64,000 nt of DNA, taken from NCBI RefSeq assembly GCF_001905845.1, contig NZ_LIVZ01000001.1, positions 496,001 through 560,000 on the forward strand. The letters run 5' to 3'. The translations under genes were made by a program, and so were the position numbers. Position 1 is the first letter of the stretch, and each line of letters opens with the position of its first letter. The notes under the pieces were generated by a model. That model searched no databases, was not told where the DNA came from, and worked only from the letters and a program-made list of their open reading frames with translations. The DNA comes from Streptomyces sp. TSRI0107 (GTDB lineage: Bacteria > Actinomycetota > Actinomycetes > Streptomycetales > Streptomycetaceae). Positions 25,117-36,514 of the stretch are shown here, piece after piece.

Positions 25117-26342
25117 TTAAAGCCTCCGGAAGGCGTGTTCCAAGGTTCGCCCGAACCCGGTGCGTCGAAGTCGTAGGACGCACCGGGCAGTGTTTCTGTG
25201 GCGGGACCGCTGTTGTCGTATGTGTCGTTCGGGTTGTACGTGCCGTAGAGGGGGTTCGACTCAACCGTGTCGTACACATCACCGCCGCCGTAGGACCCGG
25301 CGCCCGGATTGCCATAGGCGGGGATGGTGTGTCCGGTGTCCTGGAGGGGGTCGTACGCCGACCGGGGCGCCTCGCCGACCGGCGGCGGGGACGGGATCGG
25401 CCAGGAGCTGTCCACGCGGGGCAGCGATTCGGTGGGCTGCAGGTCCAGCGGCTCGGTGGGCCGGGCGTCCGTGAAGGACTGCTGGGCGCGGCGCGGGCGG
25501 GACACCGCGCGGTAGGCGGCCGCGAAGCCGGCGGTGGACTCGGCGGCGCGCTCCTGGTCCCCGCGCGGGGCGTCGTAGCCGGGCAGGGGGGAGGGCTCGG
25601 CGCCCGCCCGCGCGCGGCTCGCGTCCAGATCCTCGCGGCCGGGCCTGTCCCCGCCCTCGAACATCCCGTTGATCAGGTCCGCGACCCGGCGCTTGACGGG
25701 GCGGGGTGCCGCGCGCAGCGCCAGGGCGGCCATGACGCCGACCAGGCAGAGGCCGTAGAGGAACATGAAGACGGGCTTGGCCGCGCGGCCCGCGAACAGG
25801 CCGTGGATCAGGGCCGCGCACCAGGCCGGGTAGGCCAGCATGTGCATGGCCCGCCAGCGGGCGGCGACCGGGGCCGGGGAGGCGAAGGCGCTGCGCAGGG
25901 CGCCGGTGAGCCCCACGAAGATCATCAGCAGGCCGGCCAGCGAGCCCAGCCCGATCAGGCCCTGGGTGCCGGTGAAGCCGAGCGAGAACGGGATCAGCGC
26001 GCCGAGCAGGTCGACGTGATCCAGGGCCAGCTTGGTGATGACGTGCAGCAGCAGGAACGCGATCGAGGCGACCGCGGTCGTCCGGTGCACCGCCTGACCG
26101 ATGATCCGCTGCCGCGCGTTGAGGAAGATCCGGTCCTGCGCCACCAGGCCCCAGATCACCGAGCAGGACAGGGAGACCAGGCTGAGCACGCCCGCGCCGA
26201 AGTTCAGGAACTCGCGGACCGTGTCACCTCCGGCCAGCACGAGCACCGGTATGAGGACAAGCACGGCAGCGCTCACCACACCGTAGGCCGAGCGGCCCTG
26301 GGTGGCGAGCGAACTGTTACTGCGACTACGACGAGAGTTCAT
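25113..26342 (-). CDS. Cytochrome b / ferric reductase-like membrane protein
   Basis: This 409-residue protein has six membrane helices in the first 220 residues with His residues positioned for haem: AVHRTT, LLLHVITKLALDH, MHMLAY and LIHGLF. This fits a ferric reductase-like or cytochrome b561-type transmembrane domain. The C-terminal 190 residues are Pro/Asp/Tyr/Gly-rich, low complexity and cytosolic. The last codons overlap the start of the NuoF-ferredoxin gene, giving a two-part membrane redox system. ATG 26342 begins MNSRRSRSNSS. A palindrome at 26432-26448 overlaps a possible -35 box. Confidence 0.82.
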   Translation of the reverse strand: MNSRRSRSNSSLATQGRSAYGVVSAAVLVLIPVLVLAGGDTVREFLNFGAGVLSLVSLSCSVIWGLVAQDRIFLNARQRIIGQAVHRTTAVASIAFLLLHVITKLALDHVDLLGALIPFSLGFTGTQGLIGLGSLAGLLMIFVGLTGALRSAFASPAPVAARWRAMHMLAYPAWCAALIHGLFAGRAAKPVFMFLYGLCLVGVMAALALRAAPRPVKRRVADLINGMFEGGDRPGREDLDASRARAGAEPSPLPGYDAPRGDQERAAESTAGFAAAYRAVSRPRRAQQSFTDARPTEPLDLQPTESLPRVDSSWPIPSPPPVGEAPRSAYDPLQDTGHTIPAYGNPGAGSYGGGDVYDTVESNPLYGTYNPNDTYDNSGPATETLPGASYDFDAPGSGEPWNTPSGGFK

Positions 26343-26431
26343 GGGGGCAACTCCGAGCGGTTCGGGAAAGCGGTCCCGCGCCGCACTCTAGGTCGCGTCA
26401 TACCGGCGGGTACGAGGTTTGAGTTATTGCG

Positions 26432-26448
26432 TTGTTATCAAATGACAA
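26432..26448. promoter_or_regulatory. Imperfect palindrome, candidate operator of the redox operon
   Basis: TTGTTATCAAATGACAA pairs with itself at 6 of 8 positions around a central A. On the minus strand TTGTCA (43-48 of this line, 26443-26448) with a 16-nt spacer to TAACTC (26421-26426) could be a promoter for the cytochrome gene, so the palindrome would cover its -35 region. It is unusually AT-rich for this genome. The regulator is unknown. Confidence 0.4.
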
Positions 26449-26578
26449 TGCGCTTGTTGTGATGCCCCTTAGTGGCTGTTACGCGAAGTAATCCTTGACC
26501 TTGGTTCAGCTTTCCCGGACCCCGGTCCGGCTCCCGGCGGTCCGTGGAACGTTGTCGCGGCCCGGTCGGGCCCTGCGG

Positions 26579-26584
26579 TACCCT
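26579..26584 (+). promoter_or_regulatory. -10 box of the leuS leader
   Basis: TACCCT ends 6 nt before the leader peptide ATG at 26591, so transcription probably begins at or next to the start codon. No good -35 box is visible at 17-18 nt. Confidence 0.5.
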
Positions 26585-26590
26585 GGCGCC

Positions 26591-26629
26591 ATGCGTGCCG
26601 TACGCCTTCTGCTTAGCGGGCCGCGCTGA
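26591..26629 (+). CDS. leuS leader peptide (12 aa, three consecutive Leu codons)
   Basis: The frame reads [12 protein letters not shown] then TGA. The three Leu codons are CTT, CTG, CTT; CTT is a rare codon in high-GC Streptomyces. It is followed 47 nt later by a Rho-independent terminator and then by leuS. Its length, tandem codons for the amino acid charged by the downstream enzyme and terminator are those of a ribosome-mediated attenuation leader. It is probably translated from a leaderless start. The peptide itself has no expected function. Confidence 0.75.
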   Translation: MRAVRLLLSGPR

Positions 26630-26701
26630 TCAGTCCCGGCCACCGGACGAGTCGAGTGGCCGGAATCGGCGCGGCGTCCCCTCCTGTGCGAGGGGATTTT
26701 T
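26620..26701 (+). promoter_or_regulatory. Transcription attenuator of leuS
   Basis: Three elements follow the Leu codons. A long stem pairs 26620-26630 (end of the leader frame) with 26665-26675 (11 bp, one G-U). Inside it is an 8-bp hairpin CCGGCCAC/GTGGCCGG (26636-26643 with 26656-26663). A terminator TCCCCTC/GAGGGGA (26677-26683 with 26690-26696) followed by TTTTT comes next. GGACG (26645-26649) can also pair with CGTCC (26675-26679), which would break the terminator and is a candidate antiterminator. A ribosome stalled at 26606-26614 would cover the 5' arm of the long stem. Confidence 0.7.
26677..26701 (+). terminator. Attenuator terminator upstream of leuS
   Basis: A 7-bp G/C-rich stem with a 6-nt loop directly followed by five T residues, 50 nt before leuS. 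This is one of the few classical U-tract terminators in the window. Confidence 0.85.
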
Positions 26702-26750
26702 CGTTTCCCGGCAGCCGCAGGCAGAGACGATCGATGGAGCTTTGAGGATC

Positions 26751-29620
<2,870 letters not shown>

Positions 29621-29624
<4 letters not shown>

Positions 29625-29698
29625 GCAGGACACGGGAGCAGGACACGTGAGCGGGCCATGTGAGCAGGCCATGTGAGCGGGCCACGTGAGCGGGGCGT
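29621..29698. repeat. Six 13-bp tandem repeats spanning the leuS stop codon
   Basis: Units begin at 29621, 29634, 29647, 29660, 29673 and 29686. The consensus is GTGAGCGGGCCAT with 1-3 changes per unit. The TGA of leuS lies in the first unit. The array looks like a small VNTR. Confidence 0.9.
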
Positions 29699-29849
29699 AA
29701 GGGCCTGAATGGTCCCCTAGGGGGATGTTCGGGGTTTGCTGCGGGCAGGTTCGGGGTTCTCACGGAACTCCGGGCCTGCCCGTTGCGTTTACCGTGGAAG
29801 AGCGGCGCGGTGGGTGCCGCGTCGGCCGAAGGGCCGGAGGAGGAGCGTC

Positions 29850-30599
29850 GTGGAAGCAGTGATCGCAGTGGTGGCCCTGCTCTTCGTGCTCTTCGTCGTG
29901 CTCGGCGTCTACGCCACGGTGAAGGTCGTCGGCGCCGCCAAGCGCGGCGTGGACCGCACCCTCACCCAGGCCCGTCGCACGGTCGAGGACCACACCCTGC
30001 GGGCCAAGTCGTTCGCCCAGCCCGGCCCCGCCGGCGAGATCGCCCAGCTGCGGCTGAAGCTGCGCACCTCGATGCGGGCCACCCAGGACGCGCTCGCCGC
30101 GGGCGCCGCCGAGGACGAGTCCCTGAAGGAGTCGCTCGCCCTCTTCCAGCGGCTCAGCGCCCACGGACACGAACTGGACGCCGATCTGCGGCGCCTGGAG
30201 TCCGAACCGGACCGGGCGACGCTCACCGAGCGGCTGCCCGCGCTGCGGGAGCGCACCGAGCGCATCACGCGGTCGGCGGACTCCCTGCGCTGGGCCGCCC
30301 GTGACCGCGCCCACCGCTTCGCCGACGACGACCTGGACACGCTCAGCGCCCAGATCGACGTCGAGGCCGGCGCCCTGCGGCACTGGACGACGGAGGAACC
30401 CGCGGCGTCCTCCACCGGCACCCCGCCGCCGCCCTGGCCGGAGGCCCCCGCCGCCGACGCCGCCGCGGACCGGCAGACCTGGCCGGACACCCCGCAGTCG
30501 CGGACCGCCGAGGAGCCGACGCGGCCCGCCATCACCCCGCCGGGCCCGCGCCAGAGCTACCCGTGGCAGAAGAAGCCCCGCCCGGAGAGCACCACCTGA
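29850..30599 (+). CDS. Membrane-anchored coiled-coil hypothetical protein
   Basis: This 249-residue protein has one N-terminal membrane helix (about 2-22, AVIAVVALLFVLFVVLGVYA), a long helical region to about residue 185 likely to form a coiled coil (Arg/Glu/Leu-rich), and a Pro-rich disordered tail. GGAGGAGG ends 6 nt before GTG 29850. The protein would be held at the membrane with its bulk in the cytosol. It resembles secreted-complex scaffolds in layout only; no function can be named. Confidence 0.78.
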   Translation: MEAVIAVVALLFVLFVVLGVYATVKVVGAAKRGVDRTLTQARRTVEDHTLRAKSFAQPGPAGEIAQLRLKLRTSMRATQDALAAGAAEDESLKESLALFQRLSAHGHELDADLRRLESEPDRATLTERLPALRERTERITRSADSLRWAARDRAHRFADDDLDTLSAQIDVEAGALRHWTTEEPAASSTGTPPPPWPEAPAADAAADRQTWPDTPQSRTAEEPTRPAITPPGPRQSYPWQKKPRPESTT

Positions 30600-30681
30600 G
30601 ACCAGCGCGCCGAGCCCCGTTCCGGTGCAGGCGAGAGGGCCGGGCTGCCGTACGGGCGGTACGCCAGGTAACCTCCAGCTC

Positions 30682-31527
30682 ATGTCCCGCCATGTCGCGA
30701 TCGTCACCGATTCAACGGCCTACCTGCCGCCCCGGACGACGGAGCGCCACGGCATCACCACGGTGCCCCTCACCGTGGTCCTCGGCGGCCGGGCGCTCGA
30801 AGAGGGCACCGAGATCTCGACTCGCTCCCTCGCCCAGGCACTCCAGAAGCGACGCCCCGTCACCACCTCACGCCCCAGCCCCGAGCTGTTCGCGGAGACC
30901 TATCGCAAGGTCGCCGCGTCGGGCGCCACCGGGATCGTCTCCCTCCATCTCTCCGCCGAGCTGTCCGGCACCTACGACGCGGCGGTCCTCGCGGCGAAGG
31001 AGGCACCGGTGCCGGTGCGGGTGGTGGACACCGGCATGATCGCGATGGCGCTGGGCTTCTGCGCGGTGGCGGCGGCCGAGGCGGCGGAGACCGGCGGCAC
31101 CGTGGACGACGCCGTCACGGCGGCCGAGAAGCGGGCCGCCGACACATCCGCGTACTTCTACGTCGACACCCTCGAATACCTGCGCCGCGGCGGCCGGATC
31201 GGCGCCGCGCAGGCCCTGTTCGGCTCCGCGCTCGCGGTGAAGCCGCTGCTCCAGCTCGACGACGGCCGGATCGGGCCCCTGGAGAAGGTGCGGACGGCGT
31301 CCAGGGCCATCGCCCGGCTGGAGGAGATCGTCGCCGAGCGGGCGGGTGCCGCACCGGTCGACATCGCCGTGCACCACCTCGCCGCCGCAGACCGGGCCTC
31401 GGCGCTGGCGGAGCGGCTGCGGGCGCGGTTGCCCGGGCTGGCGGAGCTTCATGTGAGCGAGGTCGGGGCGGTGATCGGGGCGCACACGGGGCCCGGACTG
31501 CTGGGGGTCGTGGTCTCGTCGCGGTGA
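30682..31527 (+). CDS. DegV family fatty acid-binding protein
   Basis: This 281-residue protein matches DegV/FakB: VAIVTDSTAYLP at the N-terminus, TSRPSPELF with the lipid-head binding Ser/Thr, a central LHLSAELSGTYDAA, and YLRRGGRIG plus the KPLLQL end. Family members bind fatty acids and some hand them to a fatty acid kinase; no kinase gene is adjacent. TAACCT (30669-30674) lies 7 nt before ATG 30682 with no Shine-Dalgarno, so the mRNA is likely leaderless. Confidence 0.93.
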   Translation: MSRHVAIVTDSTAYLPPRTTERHGITTVPLTVVLGGRALEEGTEISTRSLAQALQKRRPVTTSRPSPELFAETYRKVAASGATGIVSLHLSAELSGTYDAAVLAAKEAPVPVRVVDTGMIAMALGFCAVAAAEAAETGGTVDDAVTAAEKRAADTSAYFYVDTLEYLRRGGRIGAAQALFGSALAVKPLLQLDDGRIGPLEKVRTASRAIARLEEIVAERAGAAPVDIAVHHLAAADRASALAERLRARLPGLAELHVSEVGAVIGAHTGPGLLGVVVSSR

Positions 31528-31648
31528 CGAGCCGCGCTGAGCCGCGCTGGCTGAGCTGCACTGTGCTTCACGCGTGTGGGTGACGGAGTTATCCACAACT
31601 GGGCGGTAATCCCCGGGAATTGACCAAGATCATCGCGAGAGTGGCGAT

Positions 31649-32692
31649 GTGCCCGATCCTCCTCGCATGGCACTTCGATCACGCACACACGGTACGTCCG
31701 CCACCAGTGGGCCGGGCCGAGTCCCCGGCTCGGACAGCCGGACCCGTCATCGCCGCCGCCCACCGCTGCGCGGCAGGGGCGCCACCCGGCAGCGGCAGGC
31801 CTCCGCCGAGGAACTCCGGCGGCGGGCGGAGCTGCTGTTCGGCGAACGCGCCCCGGAACGCGCCTCGGAACGCGCCGAGGAATGGCGGGAGTCGGGCGCG
31901 GGGCCGCCTCCCGACGAGGAGCGGGAGGCGCGGAGGCCCGCCGGGGCGGGGACTTGGCGGAACCGGGCGGGGCTCGCCCTGCGGGAGCGCATGCCGGTGT
32001 GGTTGCAGGCCCGGGTCGGGCTGGAGCGGCGGAGTGTGCTCGCGCTGGCCGTACTGCTCGTCGTGGCCGCCGGTTTCGCCGTGCAGCACTTCTGGAGCGG
32101 GCGCACCGAGACGGTACGGGCGCCGGAGGTGGTCGAGGCGGCGGCACCGCACGCGGAGGCGGATGCGGATGCGGCCCCGGGCGGTCCGGCCCCGGGGCGG
32201 AGGCAGGGGCCGGGCGGGGCGCCGGACGCTCCCTCGGCGGCCGCCACGGGCGCGCCGGGCGCCGAGATCGTCGTGGACGTCAGCGGCAAGGTCCGGGAGC
32301 CCGGGATCCACCGGCTGCCGGCGGGGTCACGGGTCGTGGACGCCCTGGAGGCGGCGGGCGGCGTACGGCCCGGCACGGACACCGCCGGGCTCAACCGGGC
32401 GCGGTTCCTCGTCGACGGCGAGCAGGTGGTCGTGGGCGGACCCGCTGCCGCTCAGGCCCAGCCGCCTGCCGGGGGAGCCGCGGCGGGCGCGGCCCCGACG
32501 GGCCCCGTCTCCCTCAACACCGCCACCGTGGAACAGCTGGACACCCTCCCCGGCGTCGGCCCCGTCCTGGCCCAGCACATCATCGACCACCGCACCCGGC
32601 ACGGCGGCTTCCGCTCCGTGGAGGAGCTGCGGGAGGTCAACGGCATCGGCGAACGGCGCTTCGCCGACCTGCGGAATCTCGTACGGCCATGA
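31649..32692 (+). CDS. comEA: ComEA-like DNA-binding protein with SLBB and helix-hairpin-helix domains
   Basis: This roughly 347-residue protein has an Arg-rich cytosolic N-terminus, one membrane helix (about 129-147, LALAVLLVVAAGFAVQHFW), a SLBB domain (about 195-265, from IVVDVSGKV) and a C-terminal ComEA helix-hairpin-helix pair (about 285-345, SLNTATVEQLDTLPGVGPVL). It is expected to bind double-stranded DNA outside the membrane for uptake. GTG 31649 with GAGAG upstream is one start; ATG 31667 is the alternative. It overlaps comEC by 4 bp. Confidence 0.9.
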   Translation: MPDPPRMALRSRTHGTSATSGPGRVPGSDSRTRHRRRPPLRGRGATRQRQASAEELRRRAELLFGERAPERASERAEEWRESGAGPPPDEEREARRPAGAGTWRNRAGLALRERMPVWLQARVGLERRSVLALAVLLVVAAGFAVQHFWSGRTETVRAPEVVEAAAPHAEADADAAPGGPAPGRRQGPGGAPDAPSAAATGAPGAEIVVDVSGKVREPGIHRLPAGSRVVDALEAAGGVRPGTDTAGLNRARFLVDGEQVVVGGPAAAQAQPPAGGAAAGAAPTGPVSLNTATVEQLDTLPGVGPVLAQHIIDHRTRHGGFRSVEELREVNGIGERRFADLRNLVRP

Positions 32693-35271
32693 CACCCCGG
32701 GAACCGCACGGGGAGTCGGCGCCGGGCGCCGGCCGGCGGGAGGTGCACGCCGCGTCCGGGAAGCGGCTGGGCGACGCCCATCCGCGCCAGGAGGGACCGG
32801 CGGACCTGCGGCTCGTCGTACCGGCGCTGGCGGCCTGGGCGACGGCGGCGCTGACACTGGGGGCACCACCGGGGTGGGTCGCAGTGGTGGTGGCGGGCGG
32901 CACGGGCGTCGCGCTCGCCCTGCTGTGGGCGGCGCGAAGGCGGGATCGCGGCCCGGCGCGGGCGCTGCCCGCCGCATGGCCTCGGATGCCGGTCGTCGCC
33001 GTGCTGCTCTGCGTCGCCGGGGCCGCCGCCTCGGCGGGGCTGCACGGGGCGGATCTGCGCCGGGGGCCGGTGCCGGGACTGGCGCGCGAGTACGCCACCG
33101 TGACCGCCGACGTCGAACTCACCTCGGATCCCCGGCTGAGCCGCCCGCGCGTCACCGGCAACCGCCTCGCGCGGGCGTCCGTGCTGGTGAACGCGGAGGT
33201 GCGGGCGGTGCGAGGGCCGGCCCCGGCGGGGCGGCGGGCGGGGCCGGGGACGACGGTGACGCGGACGCCGGTGCTGGTGATCGTCGACGCGGGAGCCGGC
33301 ACCCCGGCCGGCCCTCGGGCGAGGCCGTCCCCCTGGCTCGGCCTGCTGCCCTCCACGCGGCTGCGGGTGACCGGGCGGCTGGCGCCCGCGGCGGTCGGCG
33401 GGGACCGGATCGCGGCGGTGCTGCGGGTACGGGAGCGAACCGCGCCGGTGGTGGTGGCGGAACCGACGGGGGCGCAGCGGTTCGCGGGGCGGTTGCGGGC
33501 CGGGCTGCGGGAGGCCACCGACGGGCTGCCGGCCGACGCGCGAGCCCTGCTGCCGGGGCTGGTGGTGGGGGACACCTCACGGATCGGCCCGGAGCTGGAC
33601 GCGGCCTTCAAGGAGACCGACCTCGCCCACACGCTCGCCGTCTCCGGCAGCAACCTCACCATCGTCCTCGCCCTGCTGCTGGGCCCGCCCGGCCTGGCCC
33701 AGCGGGCCGAGCGGCGCGGGCCGGCCCCACGCCTCGGTGTGTCCCTGCGGGGGACGGCGGTGCTCGGCGGGGTGCTCACCCTGGGGTTCGTCGTGGTGTG
33801 CCGGCCCGACCCGAGCGTGCTGCGGGCCGCGGCGTGCGGCGCCGTCACGCTGCTCGCGCTGGCCACCGGGCGTCGCCGGTCCCTGCTCCCGGCGCTGGCG
33901 GCGGCCGTACTGGTGCTGGTGCTGTACGACCCGTGGCTGGCGCGGAGCTACGGCTTCCTGCTCTCGGTGCTGGCCACGGGGGCGCTGCTCACGCTGGCAC
34001 CGAGGTGGAGCGAGGCGCTGCGCCGGCGGCGGGTGCCGCCCCGGCTCGCGGAGGCGCTGGCGGCCGCGGCGGCCGCGCAGGCGGTGTGCGCGCCGGTCGT
34101 CGCGGTGCTGTCGGCGCGGGTGAGTCTGGTGGCGGTGCCGTGCAACCTGCTCGCGGAGTGCGCGCTGGCCCCGGCGACGGTGCTGGGGTTCGCGGCGCTG
34201 GCGGCGGCACCGGTGGCGATGCCGGTGGCCGAGGTACTGGCCTGGTGCGCGAGTTGGCCGGCCGGGTGGATCGCGGGCATCGCCCGGACGGGCGCGGCGC
34301 TGCCCGGCGCCGGAGTCGACTGGCCCGGCGGCTGGGCGGGGGCAGGGCTGCTGCTCTGTGTCACGGTGGCCGTCGTGGCGGCCGGCCGACGGCTGCTGCG
34401 GCACCCCTGGCTGTGCGTGGCCGCGGGGCTGCTGCTGGTGCTGGCGGTGGTGCGGCCGCCCCCGCTGACCCGGGTGGTCACCGGGTGGCCGCCGCCGGGC
34501 TGGCGGCTGGCGTTGTGCGACGTGGGACAGGGCGACGCGGCCGTGCTCGCGGCGGGCGAGGGCACCGCCGTGGTCGTGGACACGGGTCCTGACCCCGCGC
34601 TGGTGGACCGGTGTCTGCGCGGCCTGGGTGTCACCAGGGTGCTGCTCGTCGTGCTCACCCACTTCCACGCCGACCATGTGGCCGGGTTGCCGGGCGTGCT
34701 GCGTGGCCGCTCGGTCGGGGCCGTTCAGACGACGGGGTACGAAGAGCCCGCCGACCAGGCGCGGTTCGTGCGCGCGGCGGCGGCCGCGCGGGGGATCCCG
34801 GTCACCCGCGCCGTCGCCGGGGAGCGGCGCCGCAGCGGCGGCCTCACCTGGGAGGTGCTGTGGCCGCCACCCGCGGGACCACCGTCGGCGGTACCGGTGC
34901 CGGAGGGCCCGAACGACGCCAGCGTCGCCCTGCTCGTCCGGTCGGCGGGGCTGCGGATGCTGCTGCTGGGCGACCTCGAACCCCCGGCCCAGCAGGCGCT
35001 GTTGCGGACCCCGGCGGCGGCGCTGATCGGCGGCGTGGACGTCCTCAAGGTCGCCCATCACGGCTCCGCCTACCAGGACCCGGAGCTGCTGCGCCGGACG
35101 GCACCGCGGCTGGCGCTGATCTCCTGCGGTACGGACAACCCCTACGGGCACCCGGCGCCCGGCACCCTGGCGGCGCTGCGGGCCGGCGGCGCGGCGGTGC
35201 TGCGGACGGACCGGGACGGGGCGGTCGCGGTGGTCGGTGAGGGCGGGGAGATACGGGTGGCGCGAGACTGA
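32689..35271 (+). CDS. comEC: ComEC/Rec2 family DNA-uptake channel with MBL domain
   Basis: This 860-residue membrane protein has an N-terminal pair of helices, an OB-like segment, the polytopic competence domain (about 215-580) with TLAVSGSNLTIVLALLLG (about 305-322), and a C-terminal metallo-beta-lactamase domain (about 605-860) with DVGQGDA, THFHADHVAG (about 657) and KVAHHGSAYQ. It should form the channel for single-stranded DNA; the MBL domain may be a nuclease. ATG 32689 overlaps the comEA stop (ATGA), so they are coupled. No other competence genes are nearby. Confidence 0.92.
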   Translation: MTPREPHGESAPGAGRREVHAASGKRLGDAHPRQEGPADLRLVVPALAAWATAALTLGAPPGWVAVVVAGGTGVALALLWAARRRDRGPARALPAAWPRMPVVAVLLCVAGAAASAGLHGADLRRGPVPGLAREYATVTADVELTSDPRLSRPRVTGNRLARASVLVNAEVRAVRGPAPAGRRAGPGTTVTRTPVLVIVDAGAGTPAGPRARPSPWLGLLPSTRLRVTGRLAPAAVGGDRIAAVLRVRERTAPVVVAEPTGAQRFAGRLRAGLREATDGLPADARALLPGLVVGDTSRIGPELDAAFKETDLAHTLAVSGSNLTIVLALLLGPPGLAQRAERRGPAPRLGVSLRGTAVLGGVLTLGFVVVCRPDPSVLRAAACGAVTLLALATGRRRSLLPALAAAVLVLVLYDPWLARSYGFLLSVLATGALLTLAPRWSEALRRRRVPPRLAEALAAAAAAQAVCAPVVAVLSARVSLVAVPCNLLAECALAPATVLGFAALAAAPVAMPVAEVLAWCASWPAGWIAGIARTGAALPGAGVDWPGGWAGAGLLLCVTVAVVAAGRRLLRHPWLCVAAGLLLVLAVVRPPPLTRVVTGWPPPGWRLALCDVGQGDAAVLAAGEGTAVVVDTGPDPALVDRCLRGLGVTRVLLVVLTHFHADHVAGLPGVLRGRSVGAVQTTGYEEPADQARFVRAAAAARGIPVTRAVAGERRRSGGLTWEVLWPPPAGPPSAVPVPEGPNDASVALLVRSAGLRMLLLGDLEPPAQQALLRTPAAALIGGVDVLKVAHHGSAYQDPELLRRTAPRLALISCGTDNPYGHPAPGTLAALRAGGAAVLRTDRDGAVAVVGEGGEIRVARD

Positions 35272-35275
35272 GGTC

Positions 35276-36115
35276 ATGAACTCAGCAGAGGTTGACGCAT
35301 ATCTCCGCCGCCTGGGGGTCGCCCGCCCGGCCTGGCCCACCCTCGACGTCCTGCGCGAGCTCCAGCTCCGCCACCTGCAGACCGTACCCTTCGAGAACCT
35401 GTCGATCCATCTCGGCGAGGCGGTCGTGCTCGACGAGAAGCGGTTGCTGGACAAGGTGGTCGGCGCTCGGCGGGGCGGGTTCTGCCACGAACTGAACGGC
35501 GTGTTCGCCGCGTTGCTGGACGCGCTGGGGTTCGATGTGACGCTGCTTGCGGCGCGGGTGTACGGGGACGAGGGGCGGCTCGGGGTCCCGTACGACCATC
35601 TCGCGCTGCGGGTGCGGACGGTGGACGCGGGGGAGTGGCTGGCCGACGTCGGCTTCGGGGCGCACAGCCACTACCCCCTGTCCTTCGAGGAGCGGCATGA
35701 GCAGAGCGACCCCGGTGGCGTCTTCCGGCTCGTCGAGGCGGGGCCGGACGCGGCGGGCGTACGCGGCGGTTCGGGGGCGGCGGACGCGGTCGACCTGGAC
35801 GTGCTGAAGGACGGCGAGCCGGAGTACCGGCTGGAGACCCGGCCGCGGGTGCTCGCCGACTTCGTGACCGGGGCCTGGTGGCACAGCACCTCGCCGGAGT
35901 CGCACTTCACGCGGTCGCTGGTGTGCTCCAGGGTCACGGAGGACGGCGGGCGGATCACGCTCAGCGGACGCAAGCTGAAGGCGACGGCGGCGGACGGGAC
36001 GCGGGAGGAGTACGAGTACGGGGAGGGGGAGGACGAGGAGGTGCTGGCCGTGTACCGGGAGCAGTTCGGGATCGTCCTGGAGAGCGTGCCGGAGGTGCGC
36101 CGTTCCGGCGGGTGA
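35276..36115 (+). CDS. Arylamine N-acetyltransferase
   Basis: This 279-residue enzyme transfers acetyl from acetyl-CoA to arylamines or related amines. The catalytic triad is complete: Cys70 (RRGGFCHELNGVF), His108 (YDHLALRV) and Asp124 (LADVGFG). The N-terminal VPFENLSIHLGE is typical of the NAT family. The C-terminus has an acidic Glu-rich stretch (EEYEYGEGEDEE). ATG 35276 starts 4 nt after comEC with GAGG just upstream, so it may be translated with comEC. In antibiotic clusters NATs can close amide bonds, but no such cluster is here. Confidence 0.92.
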   Translation: MNSAEVDAYLRRLGVARPAWPTLDVLRELQLRHLQTVPFENLSIHLGEAVVLDEKRLLDKVVGARRGGFCHELNGVFAALLDALGFDVTLLAARVYGDEGRLGVPYDHLALRVRTVDAGEWLADVGFGAHSHYPLSFEERHEQSDPGGVFRLVEAGPDAAGVRGGSGAADAVDLDVLKDGEPEYRLETRPRVLADFVTGAWWHSTSPESHFTRSLVCSRVTEDGGRITLSGRKLKATAADGTREEYEYGEGEDEEVLAVYREQFGIVLESVPEVRRSGG

Positions 36116-36223
36116 GTACCGGCTGGCGGTGTCGGCCGAGGGGTACGCCCCGTTCCGCCGGAGCTGCCGGCCGGCGCGGAGGCCGGTGCGGTGGCCGGCC
36201 AGGGGTGACGGAGAATGTTCGCC

Positions 36224-36469
36224 GTGAGTGATGTGAGACATGTGCTGGTGCTGCCCGACCGTGACGCGGCGGAGGAGGTGGCCGAGGCACTGGGGGAGCG
36301 GTTCTCGCTCGACGAGGAGCCGCAGCTGGTCCGGGACGCGCTGGCCGGGGAGGACGACGCCGAGGACGCGCAGTGGCTGGTCGTCGTCGCGGACGCGGAG
36401 GGGCGGCTGGACGCGCGGGAGCTGGACGAGTTCGCCGGCGAGTGGGACGGCTGGCGCGAGGAGCCGTAG
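36224..36469 (+). CDS. Small acidic hypothetical protein (81 aa)
   Basis: The frame encodes 81 residues, rich in Asp and Glu, predicted alpha/beta (VRHVLVLPDRDAAEEVAEALG, then QWLVVVAD). GTG 36224 is chosen because GGAG lies 10 nt upstream; ATG 36215 is possible but too near it. A pattern of the ribonuclease-inhibitor-like regulator of RNase E type (RraB) is imaginable from the acidic two-strand layout but I cannot support it. It lies between the NAT and holA genes. Confidence 0.65.
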   Translation: MSDVRHVLVLPDRDAAEEVAEALGERFSLDEEPQLVRDALAGEDDAEDAQWLVVVADAEGRLDARELDEFAGEWDGWREEP

Positions 36470-36514
36470 GGCGGCGGCGTCCCGCTGTCAGTGCCGCGTG
36501 CCATGCTTGTCCCG

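Noticed and set aside
26544..26750. N-terminal extension of leuS
   Set aside because: The bases are the leader peptide and attenuator and the encoded residues do not match LeuRS.
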